From Elasticomyces elasticus (Eukaryota; Ascomycota; Dothideomycetes; Mycosphaerellales; Teratosphaeriaceae), in contig JAVRQT010000012.1 in assembly GCA_035926095.1 (NCBI GenBank), positions 992,001 to 1,056,000 of the forward strand: DNA of 64,000 nt. The letters run 5' to 3'. Made by a program: the position numbers and the translations under genes. Position 1 is the first letter of the stretch. The number at the start of each line of letters is the position of its first letter. Shown one piece after another: positions 23,447 through 32,845 of this stretch. The notes under the pieces were generated by a model. That model worked only from the letters and a program-made list of their open reading frames with translations, searched no databases and was not told where the DNA came from.

Positions 23447-24655
23447 GTGGTGTAGGTGATTTAAATGAAAAAGTTCTTAAGTTGTTCGACTTGTGAGTGA
23501 GTGTGGACGATTTTTTGGCTGACGATAGGTAAGATGTGCTGGCATTTCCAGATCGCTCGTGGTCTGAGCAGTTGCTCTCGAGTAGACCGGCAGGCTCACA
23601 TTCGGTGCCAGAGTTGATGGCCATCGTCTCTGCAGGCGAATTCTGTTGTTGGGTGGCTGATGAGTCTGCAGATATGTTCGACTCCATGTTGTTCTAGTGG
23701 CATGCACGTTGAAGGCGACAAGAACTACCATCTGCATGAACTATCTGCTGCGCTCATGATGATTGGCGCCTCGTACTCCGGAATTTCGTGAAACGAAGAA
23801 AGCTAGAGGAAGAGCCAGTTAGAACGGACGGCAGCTCTCTTCTGTTCCAGCCACCATGCGCCGAGAGTCTTGGCCGATTGAGGAGCATCGAGCTGGAAGA
23901 GCTCGTTTGCAACGTGGAAGTCATCGAAGTCTCCAGTGTACGGCGTTGGCATAATACTGATACCGAGAGTTTCGCAGCATAATTCTGGCCACGAAGTTCC
24001 TATCTGGCGAGAGCCATGAACCAAACAACCTTGGGACCATTGATAGATGACATACCAAAGACCAGGCCTTCGTGAGTCTTTACTCGTTGACTTGTCAATC
24101 GACAAGCACATCATCACGCTGCCATGCGTGCACACGGCCATACCGTCCGCTCTTGTTCGAAGTTGTAGGAGGCAGACTCCATTTATGTGAAGATTCGGTA
24201 GACGAGCACGTGGCTTGCTACGACGCAGCCTTGCAGCAAAGTCGAGGATCCCAAGATCAGCTCAGCCACGACGGAGAGCTGCAGCCCACGCGCCACGGGA
24301 TGCGGGACGGGTGCTCGCCTTCTGAAGCGCATCTTACTGGTGGCACGACTGGCTGCCGATGTGGTGCAACGATCTTGGCCTTTTTCGGTCAACCTGGGAC
24401 GTTCGAGGATCCCGCCGCACACACCTTTGGTTCAACCATCGAACCTTTCTCCTCTTCCCTCCACACCTCTAGGCCATTGCTAGCCTTTTACCCTCTCGAT
24501 AACACCGACGCGCATTAACTCATGGATCGACTACTTTCACTTCCCACTTCGAGCCCATTCGAAAACACAATTAGCATCATCATTGATTGCTCGCTACCAT
24601 CACCCGTTCGGGCCGACATTTGCCAAGCAAGTGATCCCGCATTGCCGCTCTCACA
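23447..24655. other. Intergenic with one weak reading frame
   Basis: 1.2 kb between the Smr gene and copy C. Only the frame at 24141-23803 has protein-like composition. Confidence 0.4.
23803..24141 (-). CDS. Hypothetical protein, weak
   Basis: An ATG-initiated frame of 112 residues with no recognised domain. Composition is protein-like, with aromatic and acidic stretches (RPGLWYVIYQW, PYTGDFDDFHVANELFQL). No splice sites were needed. It lies convergent to the Smr gene and divergent from copy C. It could be a chance frame. Confidence 0.22.
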   Translation of the reverse strand: MAVCTHGSVMMCLSIDKSTSKDSRRPGLWYVIYQWSQGCLVHGSRQIGTSWPELCCETLGISIMPTPYTGDFDDFHVANELFQLDAPQSAKTLGAWWLEQKRAAVRSNWLFL

Positions 24656-25158
24656 ATGTCGCTCAACAACAACATCACGGTATACACGGGCGTCAACCTC
24701 ACCATATCTGGTCAGCCGACAACCGCACACACTTCGAATGAGCACGATACCAACAATTCATCGGAGAGCATCCGCGGGTCGGACTCCGTCGCTATTATCT
24801 TCGGAACATTGGGTGTTGTACTTGCCTTCGCTGCCATCCTAGTTGGCATCTACTACGGCCGTCAGCAACTCCGGAAGCTCAGCAAGGGATGGCAAAACTT
24901 GGATGATCCTCAGGTGCCATGGACTCCTCAACGACCTCGAGACAGCCTCTCGGAGAGCACAAGCCATCGGTGCCAGCTTTGCCACAACTTTTGGACGTGT
25001 CACCTACACCACGTTTCCACGATTCAGAATCGTGCTCCTAATTCTTGGTGGGTGCCTATCCTCAGCCCACAACACAAAGATGGACATTCTGACTTCTTCA
25101 CAGCTCGCATGAACGAACGTACAATACTCTCAACGACCCCGTCCACGAACTTGTGTAA
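24656..25158 (+). CDS. Small single-pass membrane protein, family copy C
   Basis: Exons 24656-25047 and 25104-25158, intron 56 nt (GTGGGT, branch CTGAC, TTCACAG), give 148 residues. The N-terminus MSLNNNITVYTGVNLTISG has two sequons (N-I-T, N-L-T). GSDSVA replaces the IDxSD motif; the hydrophobic segment is IIFGTLGVVLAFAAILVGIY, followed by YGRQQLRKL. The terminal 55-nt exon encodes CSHERTYNTLNDPVHELV, whose last five residues equal those of copy B. Reading on past the donor would give a slightly longer, unrelated tail; the exact reuse of exon length and phase decides for splicing. This is the most diverged intact copy, with a His/Cys-rich middle tail. Function unknown. Confidence 0.65.
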
Positions 25159-25414
25159 TGCATAGCGTTTGGTATCACTTCGAGCTACGGCGATTTTGTC
25201 TACAGAGCCCTGGTGGTTGAGAAGTCGGGCCGCCCACGAGGTCTTTGATGGCGATAGTAGATAGCAAATCAACCACATGATGCACACGCATATCTGCTTG
25301 CCAAGGTGTGGCGCATGGGAGCAAGCTCGAGCTCAGGGCTGCAGCGATATGCATATGAGGCGCGAAAGGATAACCCAGGCCCGAGTCACCCTCATCACCA
25401 AACCACAACATCCC

Positions 25415-25422
25415 ATATATAT
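25415..25422 (+). promoter_or_regulatory. TATA box of copy D
   Basis: ATATATAT about 100 nt before the ATG at 25518. The following bases (CCGCCCGCACCGCTCGTTCG) resemble those after the TATA of copy E. Confidence 0.45.
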
Positions 25423-25517
25423 CCGCCCGCACCGCTCGTTCGAAGCTTGCTTCATCACAACAAAGACAGCCTACAACGGTGCAACAAGAAGCACAACATA
25501 TCTATCTGAATACTATC

Positions 25518-26046
25518 ATGGCTATGAGCCTTGTTGTTTTGTCTCTCCTTGCAACTGTCTGCGGACACGCAGTACACATACACAGTGACGGCACGGTTGC
25601 GAGCCTTCGGGATATCAGCTAGACGATTGCTACCACCCCACAACGAACACCCTCATCAACCTCATCGGCCGTCACGGCGGTTGCACGCAATCGCATCGAT
25701 CAATCAGACGCCATCAACATCGTCTTCGGCATCATCGGTATTATAGTCGCCCTCGGAGCCCTGGTCGTCGGCATCTATTACGGTCGAAAGCAGATGCACA
25801 ACTTTGTCCACCGGCGCCATCCCGGGATATGTCACTGGCCTGCATCCCACGGGCGCTGCAAATGGTGTTATCCAGTCCCATCGACTGAAGGTTGTTTAGC
25901 CTGCCGTTGGTGTTGCTTGTGTGTAAGTACTGTACTTGTGCTCACCAAGCTGTGTGTTGCTTGTCTGACACGATGATCAGGTTGCCGGAATCTGGACTCG
26001 GTACGCAGAAAGCTGGCGTCCAGGCAGGCGGCGACGATATTGTGTG
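25518..26046 (+). pseudogene. Small membrane protein, family copy D (decayed)
   Basis: The core is well preserved: ARNRIDQSDAIN, the hydrophobic segment IVFGIIGIIVALGALVVGIY and YGRKQMHNF (25683-25805). The ATG at 25518 is in the same frame, but a TAG at 25620-25622 interrupts it before the core. After the helix the frame becomes Cys-rich and unlike the family. A neighbouring frame continues with IPGYVTGLHPTG, which resembles the YLPGM tail region of copies A and B, so a frameshift near 25815 is likely. A donor GTAAGT (25923) and an acceptor at 25980 remain. Beyond them one frame reads LPESGLGTQKAGVQ and ends DDIV, loosely like the family terminus. Two or more lesions argue for a pseudogene. 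Confidence 0.55.
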
Positions 26047-26049
26047 ACG

Positions 26050-27233
26050 GGATCTGTTGTGTAGACGACACACTGCTGAGAAAGAGAGTGAGGTCCGATG
26101 ATGCGATTAGCATGGTAATCGCTCCTGCTTCATTGAAACTACCTTCGCACTCGTACTTTGTGAGTCGTGCAAGGCTTGCCCCATCGCTCTCCGTGCCCTG
26201 AGTTACTGGACGGCTGGCATATATTTTTGCCAAGCTCGACAGAATGGCATTACAACTGGCATCGTTTTCGATGTCCTGGCATCTCAGTCTGTGGAAGCCT
26301 CCTCCGCATGTCGGCTGACTAGATATATGGTGGTAGATCGCACGAAAGACTGCTGGAATGATATGCAGCTCGACTTCTAACAGAGCATCTTGACCGTGCA
26401 AGTGTGCAAGCTGGCTTTTCAGGCTGGCAGATGTTTACACGGCTGCATCCGCGTACATGGTTGTGGTTGCAATGTACGAGTGCTAGTATGCGTCCAGGCA
26501 CGCTCGGTTGTTTTCTATGGCAACGACTTCACACGGCCTTCTCTGCTGCGCAGTATGGAGGGTCTATGCATTTGTTGACCAAGCTTACTACCTCAAGGTT
26601 GTTGTTGTGAGATGATGGCTGACCAGTCTGCAGCCCATACCGATCTACGAAGTCCTTGAGCTATCAGCGTGCCTGCCGCATTCAGATATCCGGGGAATCA
26701 TCGGTTGGACCCGCGGTATGACGGCTCGAATTCTTGGCTTGACAACGTCACGCAAGCATTTCGTGATTCTGATCTATGCAGGGGTTCCGGCTTCCATGCC
26801 ATGGTAGCAGCTCCATCGATGGAGAGTACATGGAAAGCCATGTCTATGAGACAGCAGCGAGGCGCAGCACTGTACCCCGGATTCTGGGGAGCAAAGCACT
26901 AGGGAGTCGCGGGGCTCAAGCAGCGGTCCAAGCGTCCGATCAACCACTCTTTCGCAAAGCGCAAAAGAGCTCCTTCGCCTCCCGCGACTAGTAGATATCT
27001 CCCAAGACTCCGGGTGCATGATGTACCGTGTTTGGGGCAGCCAATTGGCGTCACAGAAGGATAGCCTTGTCCGGAAGAGGCGTTGCCTTCGACATCTTAC
27101 TGGCTAAAATCCTTCTCCCAAACAGGAGGTGAGGACGACGTCGCGGCGGGTAAGGAGGATCGCACAACAACGCACTTGGCGGGGTCTCGTCCCGCAGCAT
27201 TCATCATTATGCCCTCAAGAAAGCATATCGAGA
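26050..27233. other. Intergenic
   Basis: About 1.2 kb between copies D and E. Several open frames on both strands, none with recognisable content or an ATG in good context. Confidence 0.4.
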
Positions 27234-27239
27234 TATATA
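27234..27239 (+). promoter_or_regulatory. TATA box of copy E
   Basis: TATATA 131-136 nt before the ATG at 27370, the same spacing as in copy A. The downstream sequence (AGCCCGTCCGTTCG) resembles that of copy D. Confidence 0.45.
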
Positions 27240-27369
27240 GCCCGTCCGTTCGCTGTGGTGAGATGCCTTTACATCACAACACCTGGCGACGTCGTTTGCA
27301 ACTCGAATCTTGCAGTCTTCCCGTACCGTACTGCACTTGCTTACAACGCCACGTATTCGACCGTTCACA

Positions 27370-27864
27370 ATGTACCTAGACAGACGCATCGGTATGCTTA
27401 GTCCTTCAGCTGTGGAGGCCTACGGCAACAACACTGCAACACAGCGCATTGCCTACTACGCCAATAGGCACAGCAGTCCTACTTGCTCGCAATCACATCG
27501 ATGAATCGGACGCCATCAACATCGTCTTCGGAATGCTAGCACTTGTGGTCGCCATCTTCGCCCTCTTTGTTGGTATCTATTACGGTCGTCAACAAGCTCT
27601 GAGACTTGCCGGAGCTTGGGGTCAGTGGCGGTGGCCCAGGTCGAGGGTCGAACGTCCGAATCGTGCCGGCACTGGAGTTTCCCTGGATCAACTCGATCGC
27701 AACGAAACGTCTCATGTCGCTCATGGACACGTTAGCTCCGGTGCCAACCCTCCTCGTCGGTAAGCAAGTTTTGATTCCACTCATCAGAGGGGTACTAATG
27801 TTGTATCAGTTTTCCGAACGCTAGTATCAACCAACAAGGCATCGCCATTCCCAGCACGGTATGA
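27370..27864 (+). pseudogene. Small membrane protein, family copy E (apparent frameshift)
   Basis: From about 27425 one frame reads TATTLQHSALPTTPIGTA, ARNHIDESDAIN, the hydrophobic segment IVFGMLALVVAIFALFVGIY and YGRQQALRL. A tail with QLDRNETSH, like PIDRN of copy A, follows, then a donor (GTAAGC, exon end 27759), a TACTAATG branch site and a terminal 55-nt exon (27810-27864) encoding RFPNASINQQGIAIPSTV. This frame has no ATG. The ATG at the expected distance (27370) opens another frame that includes the sequon NNTAT and overlaps the core frame, so one small frameshift between 27380 and 27445 would join them. Sequence error is possible, and then this is a normal fifth gene. Confidence 0.55.
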
Positions 27865-28294
27865 GTGGGTCGGCCTCGTCGGCAACGATGCCATGATCAA
27901 TGTATCATCTTTCCAGGCTTCGACCAAGCATACCCATGAAGGCCGGATGGGGCTGCAGTATGAGAGCTATACATGGCGAGTCGAGCTATCGGACTGCACT
28001 GAAATTCGTGGGTGTGTAGAGAGTGCAGTGCCCTCCAACCTTGTTAGCAGTATATAAAAGCAGTAGCCGGTCCCACGATCATTTCTAGACGGCAAACACC
28101 GCTGTACACTAGCTCGCTCCTTCAGGCTGCTCCTTCGTGTGCTGTGCTCCGGTTCCCGGATCCTGCGACGTCAAGTGACGAACACTGCCACAGTAACGAT
28201 CGACGTATTTCATCACGTCTTGTTCTCTTCTCCGCGAATACAATGTCCCATGGTGTACTGCTTTTCAAACAATTCAGGCTACACAATACTGAGT
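27865..28294. promoter_or_regulatory. AIM6 promoter region with TATA box
   Basis: Contains TATATAAAAG at 28051-28060, 235-244 nt before the AIM6 start. No gene seen. Confidence 0.5.
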
Positions 28295-29481
28295 ATGGAT
28301 CCAAAAGATGCTCACACACCACCGCAGAGCCAACAAGGAAGACATGACCGCCGCTTCCTACAGATCGGAAGGGCACCTTTGCCTCTGCGGAGAGGCCACA
28401 TCATTTCTGACATATGCAAGATCATAGCTTGCGTTGCAACTGCTCTGTAAGTCAACGTTCCCACTACAAGCCTCTCCTGACTGACTTTCATAGGTGCATA
28501 TTCCAGCTCTACTGGATACAAATGATACAGAAAGGACATGTACGCATCCCGAACGATCCGTTCGACATACGCTTCGGCCAGGACATCTCGTGGACAAGCT
28601 CATCCTTGTGGGACGACGAGCGGCTGAGCTTCATACACAAAGCGGCTCCTGTTCCAGTCCACTCGCATAACGATTATACGCGACGTATACCTCTGTTTGA
28701 AGCACTTGGATCGGGCTGCATCAGCGTTGAAGCTGACGTAAACCTCGTCGGTTCTGATCTTCTCGTTGGCCATGGATCGAAGAATCTGCGTGATTCCTGG
28801 AATCTGCGCTCTATGTATCTGGAGCCTCTGGAGCACCTCTTAAATCTGCAGAACGCTGCACCACCTGCGAATGGGAAAATGACGGGTGTGTTCGACCGGG
28901 AGCCTCAGCAGACAGTCGTTCTTCTCGTCGACATCAAGAGTGCTGGTGCCGCAGTTTTCGACGAATTGGATATACAGCTCCAACCCCTGCGAGACATGGG
29001 ATACCTGTCACGCTGGGATGGCACGCATAGGATCGTGCGACCTTTGACGATCGTCGCATCCGGAAACGCTCCCTTCGAGTCCGTGCTTGGCCTAAACAGC
29101 ACGAATCGCGATATTTTCTGGGACGCCAAGCTCGAGCAATTGCCCTCTACTCTCGACGACTTCAGCACAGACCCTCCTACCTACAAGTTCAATGTGTCAA
29201 ACACTCACTATGCCTCGACCCCGTTCCGGAATGCAAAGCTGCACACATGGCACAACCCTTCCCGTCCGCTCCCATCTACTGCGCAACAAAAGGATATCGC
29301 AGCGACACAGATTGAGCAAGCTGAAGCTCGAGGGTTAATCTCCAGGTACTGGGGTACACCAGACTCCCCACCGAATCTCGGCGATATCGTGTGGCGTGTC
29401 TTGGTCGATGCGAAGGTCGGGGTGATCAACATGGACGATATGGGCGCTGTAAGACAGAGGGTTCGCGGATGGAGTAGGTAG
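28295..29481 (+). CDS. AIM6: AIM6-like PLC/GDPD-fold protein
   Basis: Exons 28295-28446 and 28494-29481, intron 47 nt (GTAAGT, branch CTGAC, CATAG), give 379 residues. A short basic N-terminus is followed by a membrane anchor (about residues 37-58, IISDICKIIACVATAL then CIFQLYWIQ). The catalytic-type domain contains VHSHNDYTRRIPLFEALGSG, SVEADVNL, LLVGHGSKNL, VLLVDIKS, TIVASGN and RYWGTPD. This fits the altered-inheritance-of-mitochondria-6 family, which has a phosphodiesterase-like TIM barrel whose substrate is not established. VGHGS differs from the commoner VGHD. The topology predicts a type II membrane protein with the barrel outside or in the lumen. Confidence 0.88.
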
Positions 29482-29707
29482 ATCAAGAAAAAGTTCAAGT
29501 GTTGTCCTTGTCATCTTTCAGTGTGTCCTGCCGCGGTCACTTAGCATGTTGTGGTCGTGTAGTGTGTAGCGGCTGGCTCTGACTGCTGTTGCCGCTAACA
29601 TCCATCATCCCCCTAACAGTCCAGCGCACGCGGGCAGAATACGTTTCCAAAAAGCGGAGACCACGTCTCACACTCCTGCAAACCAAGCGAAACCACTCTA
29701 CATCGTT

Positions 29708-30053
29708 CTATGATCTAGTGCAGGTGGTCTCCTTTTCCATAACGTCGAGCGTCCTTGCAGCACCGTCGTGATCTCGTGGGTTGGCATACCAGATGGCGCC
29801 GAAAGCCTTGAGGTTCGTTGTGTGTTCGTCAAGCTGCAAAAATCGTTAGCATAGGTAGGTCGACAACTTCTTGAATGATGGTTACATCAAACGTTGGTGG
29901 CAGTCTGTTGTATTCATCCCAATTCTCCTTGGTCATGGCCAACACCCAGACACCAGTTCCTTCCCAAGCGTACAATATCGGGAGCATGATTCCGGTGCAA
30001 GGCGGCGCCCCTACGAAAGGATCTTTTGTCGTCGTGGTCTTAACCTCTGCCAT
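29708..30053 (-). CDS. Small orphan protein (97 aa)
   Basis: Exons 30053-29886 and 29833-29708, intron 52 nt (GTAACC, branch CTAAC, TTTTTGCAG), give 97 residues. The first exon alone would end in FAA after reading the branch and acceptor as codons; splicing replaces this with LDEHTTNLKAFGAIWYANPR. It begins MAEVKTTTTKDPFVGAPPC and is rich in Trp and Tyr (YAWEGTGVWVLAMTKENWDEY). No signal peptide and no recognised domain. The clean splice and even composition argue for a real gene, but there is no family support. Confidence 0.45.
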
Positions 30054-31387
30054 CTTTAAGTGTTAATGAGATCGCGGCTTCTTGGAGACCTTTAAACTGT
30101 GCCTTCGTGTGCGAGTCAGGTTGCTGCCTGGCGCGAGTCAGATAGATCCTCGGACCCAAATCAGCACTACATCCGCAGATACGTCTACAGTAGTACACTG
30201 CCTTCTTGAGATCGAATAAGCCTCCGAGAAAGCATTACTGATACTCGGGAAGCTGATGCGGCCATCCTTGGCGCCAGCTATGAAGATCCCGCCTCGCGAC
30301 GTCTTCTCCACGAGCCACAAGATGGACAGCACCGTATAGTCCTTCCTATAAGCCTTCAGACTTGCCAGGGATTGGCGCCGAGCCTTGATGTGATTCGCTC
30401 GGTCAAGGCCGAGACTAAGGGAAGTCCCAAATGCTTGTGAAGGTTCACATGGGTAGTCATCATGCTTTTTCGCACGTGGAAGTTGGTCAAACCTCTGGTA
30501 CAGCTGGCGCCATCAATGGGACCCACCGGGGAACATTGAAGGTCAAGTCATCCATATCCAGCGCGTTTTATGGCTTGATGGCGTCGGCCGCTACTGGGTG
30601 TTCGAATCCTATCGGCGAGACCGATACTTGTGCGGTACACTGTGGAGATCCCATAGATTCTAGTGCAGTGCTCAACATCGGTTGATCCGGTTGATGGTCA
30701 GCACGCAATGACTCTCCGCGTCTAAATGGTCCGCTTGCGTGCGGCGCTACTTGGTGTGAAAATCTCATCGGCGGTTCCGCGTGGGTAGCCATGAATCGTG
30801 GTACTGGATATGTGTGCTTCTAGAGTAGCGTGCCACGCAGACTCTTCTACCAGATGGTCAGCCTGCCACGACTGCCTGCGTACGAATGGTTCGCTTGCTT
30901 CCGCAGCTACCTGGTGTGCAAATCTTATCGGGAAGCCCGCGTGATCAGTACTGAATCGTGGTTCATATGAGCCGTGCGTTTCAGAAGCAGAAGACTTAAA
31001 TCCGAGAATGGGCATATACGGTATTGCTGGGCGAGGCTTGACCACTGAGAGCATTGCCTCCATTGACAGGAAGACAGCAGTCGAGGTCTTCCACGCATTG
31101 ATTGTAATCAGCACCTGTCTTGTCCTTCTGCCGGAAGTCGATGGTCGGTAGCATTGAGAGTATCGGTAGTGGCAGCTCGGCGTGTATGGCATACCTTGAC
31201 ACCTTGGCGATAGAAGTTGATTGATATAAGTCAATATCTCTGGCGTTCCGGCTGATAAGCGCTATAACCAAGTGCATTTGCAAAAAAGTCGGTCTCAGCG
31301 TCAGCGTGGTCTCACGCACGCGCCGCACGATTTGCGTGAATCTGCCAGCCACGTCAACCATGGCGACATTCACGTCTCCGCCTCGAT
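30054..31387. other. Intergenic containing degenerate tandem repeats
   Basis: About 1.3 kb between the orphan gene and the APH gene. Apart from the repeat at 30537-31000 nothing is recognised. Minus-strand open frames here mostly start with TTG. Confidence 0.45.
30537..31000. repeat. Degenerate tandem repeat, about 156-160 nt x 3
   Basis: Three head-to-tail units can be lined up by CTACTGGGTGTTCGAATCC (30591), CTACTTGGTGTGAAAATCT (30747) and CTACCTGGTGTGCAAATCT (30907), spaced 156 and 160 nt. GATGGTCAGC (30693 and 30853) marks the unit start in two of them. On the minus strand the units encode similar peptides (PIRFAHQVAAEASEPF and PMRFSHQVAPHASGPF), so they may derive from duplicated coding sequence, but frames shift between units. 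Confidence 0.7.
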
Positions 31388-32845
31388 CTATTCACTACCG
31401 CGTTCCTTGCATCCAGTGATGTTGTCCAACAGCCGCCACAGAACCTCGGGTTCGTCTGTGCGCCAGTGCTCGTGTACACTATGCTCCCAGAGCGGCGCTT
31501 CGGTTTCCATTGGATAGTAGCCAGCGTACTCCCAACCAACAATAGCTACAATAGCATGAGTACTAAGATCGATAGAGATATTACTCTGGTTCAAGTCATT
31601 ATGGCAGAGAACGAACGGTGCCTCCAAATGGTAGCGAGTGACACGCGGCCATTGCTTTCCCGTATTGACCGCAACCCGAGGAGGTAGCAAGACGAGCTCG
31701 TCTGCATTCCTACCTCCTAGGCGGTGCGACGTGTGCTGATGCATGATAGGTAGCACCTCGGTCGTCAACTCTAGCCCGACTTTGTGCACCACAGAATCGC
31801 GATCTGTCCCCTCGTAATCCGCAAGCATGGTAGCGCTTGCCGGAATGGCGGCTACGGTAAGTATGCCGACATCGTCTTCGACCACGAAACTGATGGGTTC
31901 CGGCACGGGTAAATTTGAATGCTTCCACAAGTATTTGAGGATCAGGAACTCGTTTTGTAGGCGGGCTCGGGAGTCGTTGGGCGGCCTTATAGGTTCTCCT
32001 CTGTTGCTTGTCTTCCTTTCGGAGGCCTTCAGCTCACTTTTCACGAAGCAATCAGCATACAGCTTGTAACCGCGGTGTTCTGTTTGCCACTCCTTGATTA
32101 CGGTGTCTGTGTCAGTATGGCGCTGCTTCTCAGGAGATTCGCGCGCCATTAGATCGTCAAGCAAGCCCCACAGTACCTCAGGCCTGTCTGTTTGCCAATG
32201 GTCGTCGGGGTCATGCCTCCACAACTCTTCTTCCAATTCCGGCGGGTAGTAGCCCGCATACTCCCAGTCGATGATCGCAGCAATGGCATGCGTGCTACGA
32301 TCAATGAAGATGTTGCCTTGAGAAAGGTCATTATGACAGAGCACAAATTTAGGCTCTCGGGAGACAACACGCTCCCACTCCCTCCCAGTGTTTATCGCCA
32401 CGCGCTGGGGAAGTAGCAACAGCTCGTCCTCGTTCATGCCACCTAGACGACACGAAGTATACTTGCGCAGAGCCGGCAGGATCTTCGTCGAAAACTCCAA
32501 GTCCACCTTTTGCAAGACGAGATCGCGATCCGCTTCCTTGTACTGCGACAATGAGCAGGCGGTGTTGGGGACTTTGGCTACTGTGAGCACCCCAATACCC
32601 CCATCTTCCTCTATGTAGCTGATAGGACTGGGAACTGGTATGTTCGTGTGCTTTTGGAGGTATTTCAGCATGAGGAACTCATTCTGTAGGCGCGGCTTGG
32701 AGTTCTTCGGTGCTAGCATCGGTGCGCCCCAATTGTCGTGCATAATCTCCGCCGACCTGAGCTCTCTTTTGATGAAGAGTCCATGATCGAACTTATAAAC
32801 GCGTTGGGCTGTCATGAAATCGTCCGTCGTCTCCAGATCTCCCAT
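31388..32845 (-). CDS. Tandem APH-type kinase with inactive second domain
   Basis: One exon, 485 residues, made of two aminoglycoside-phosphotransferase/choline-kinase-type domains in tandem (about residues 1-235 and 250-480). The repeat offset is 244 residues. Domain 1 keeps LCHNDLSQGNIFID (about 170) with IIDWEYAG (about 191), the Brenner motif and the metal-binding Asp. Domain 2 keeps LCHNDLNQSNISID but has IVGWEYAG: the Asp at about 437 is Gly, a one-base change (codon 31537-31535). Both share PRLQNEFL/ARLQNEFL, LP.RVA.NTG and GYYP. The substrate is unknown; fungal APH-like genes are numerous and rarely characterised. Domain 2 is probably a pseudokinase or regulatory copy. Confidence 0.85.
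   Translation of the reverse strand: MGDLETTDDFMTAQRVYKFDHGLFIKRELRSAEIMHDNWGAPMLAPKNSKPRLQNEFLMLKYLQKHTNIPVPSPISYIEEDGGIGVLTVAKVPNTACSLSQYKEADRDLVLQKVDLEFSTKILPALRKYTSCRLGGMNEDELLLLPQRVAINTGREWERVVSREPKFVLCHNDLSQGNIFIDRSTHAIAAIIDWEYAGYYPPELEEELWRHDPDDHWQTDRPEVLWGLLDDLMARESPEKQRHTDTDTVIKEWQTEHRGYKLYADCFVKSELKASERKTSNRGEPIRPPNDSRARLQNEFLILKYLWKHSNLPVPEPISFVVEDDVGILTVAAIPASATMLADYEGTDRDSVVHKVGLELTTEVLPIMHQHTSHRLGGRNADELVLLPPRVAVNTGKQWPRVTRYHLEAPFVLCHNDLNQSNISIDLSTHAIVAIVGWEYAGYYPMETEAPLWEHSVHEHWRTDEPEVLWRLLDNITGCKERGSE

Noticed and set aside
25868..26401. Minus-strand frame of about 177 codons over copy D and beyond
   Set aside because: Starts with TTG, has no recognisable content and overlaps a family member on the other strand.
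16099..27771. Apparent stop codons directly after the donor sites in membrane-protein copies A, B and E
   Set aside because: In each case the stop lies at or within a GTAAGY/GTAGGT donor. A downstream acceptor with a branch site gives a 55-nt exon of equal phase in four copies.
30601..30613. GTTCGAATCC, a perfect tRNA-type B box, in the first tandem-repeat unit
   Set aside because: No A box at the right distance and no cloverleaf. The other units have lost the motif, so it is probably chance.
30722..31234. 170-codon minus-strand frame across the tandem repeats as a gene
   Set aside because: It begins with TTG, the repeat units change frame within it, and the composition before the repeats is not protein-like.
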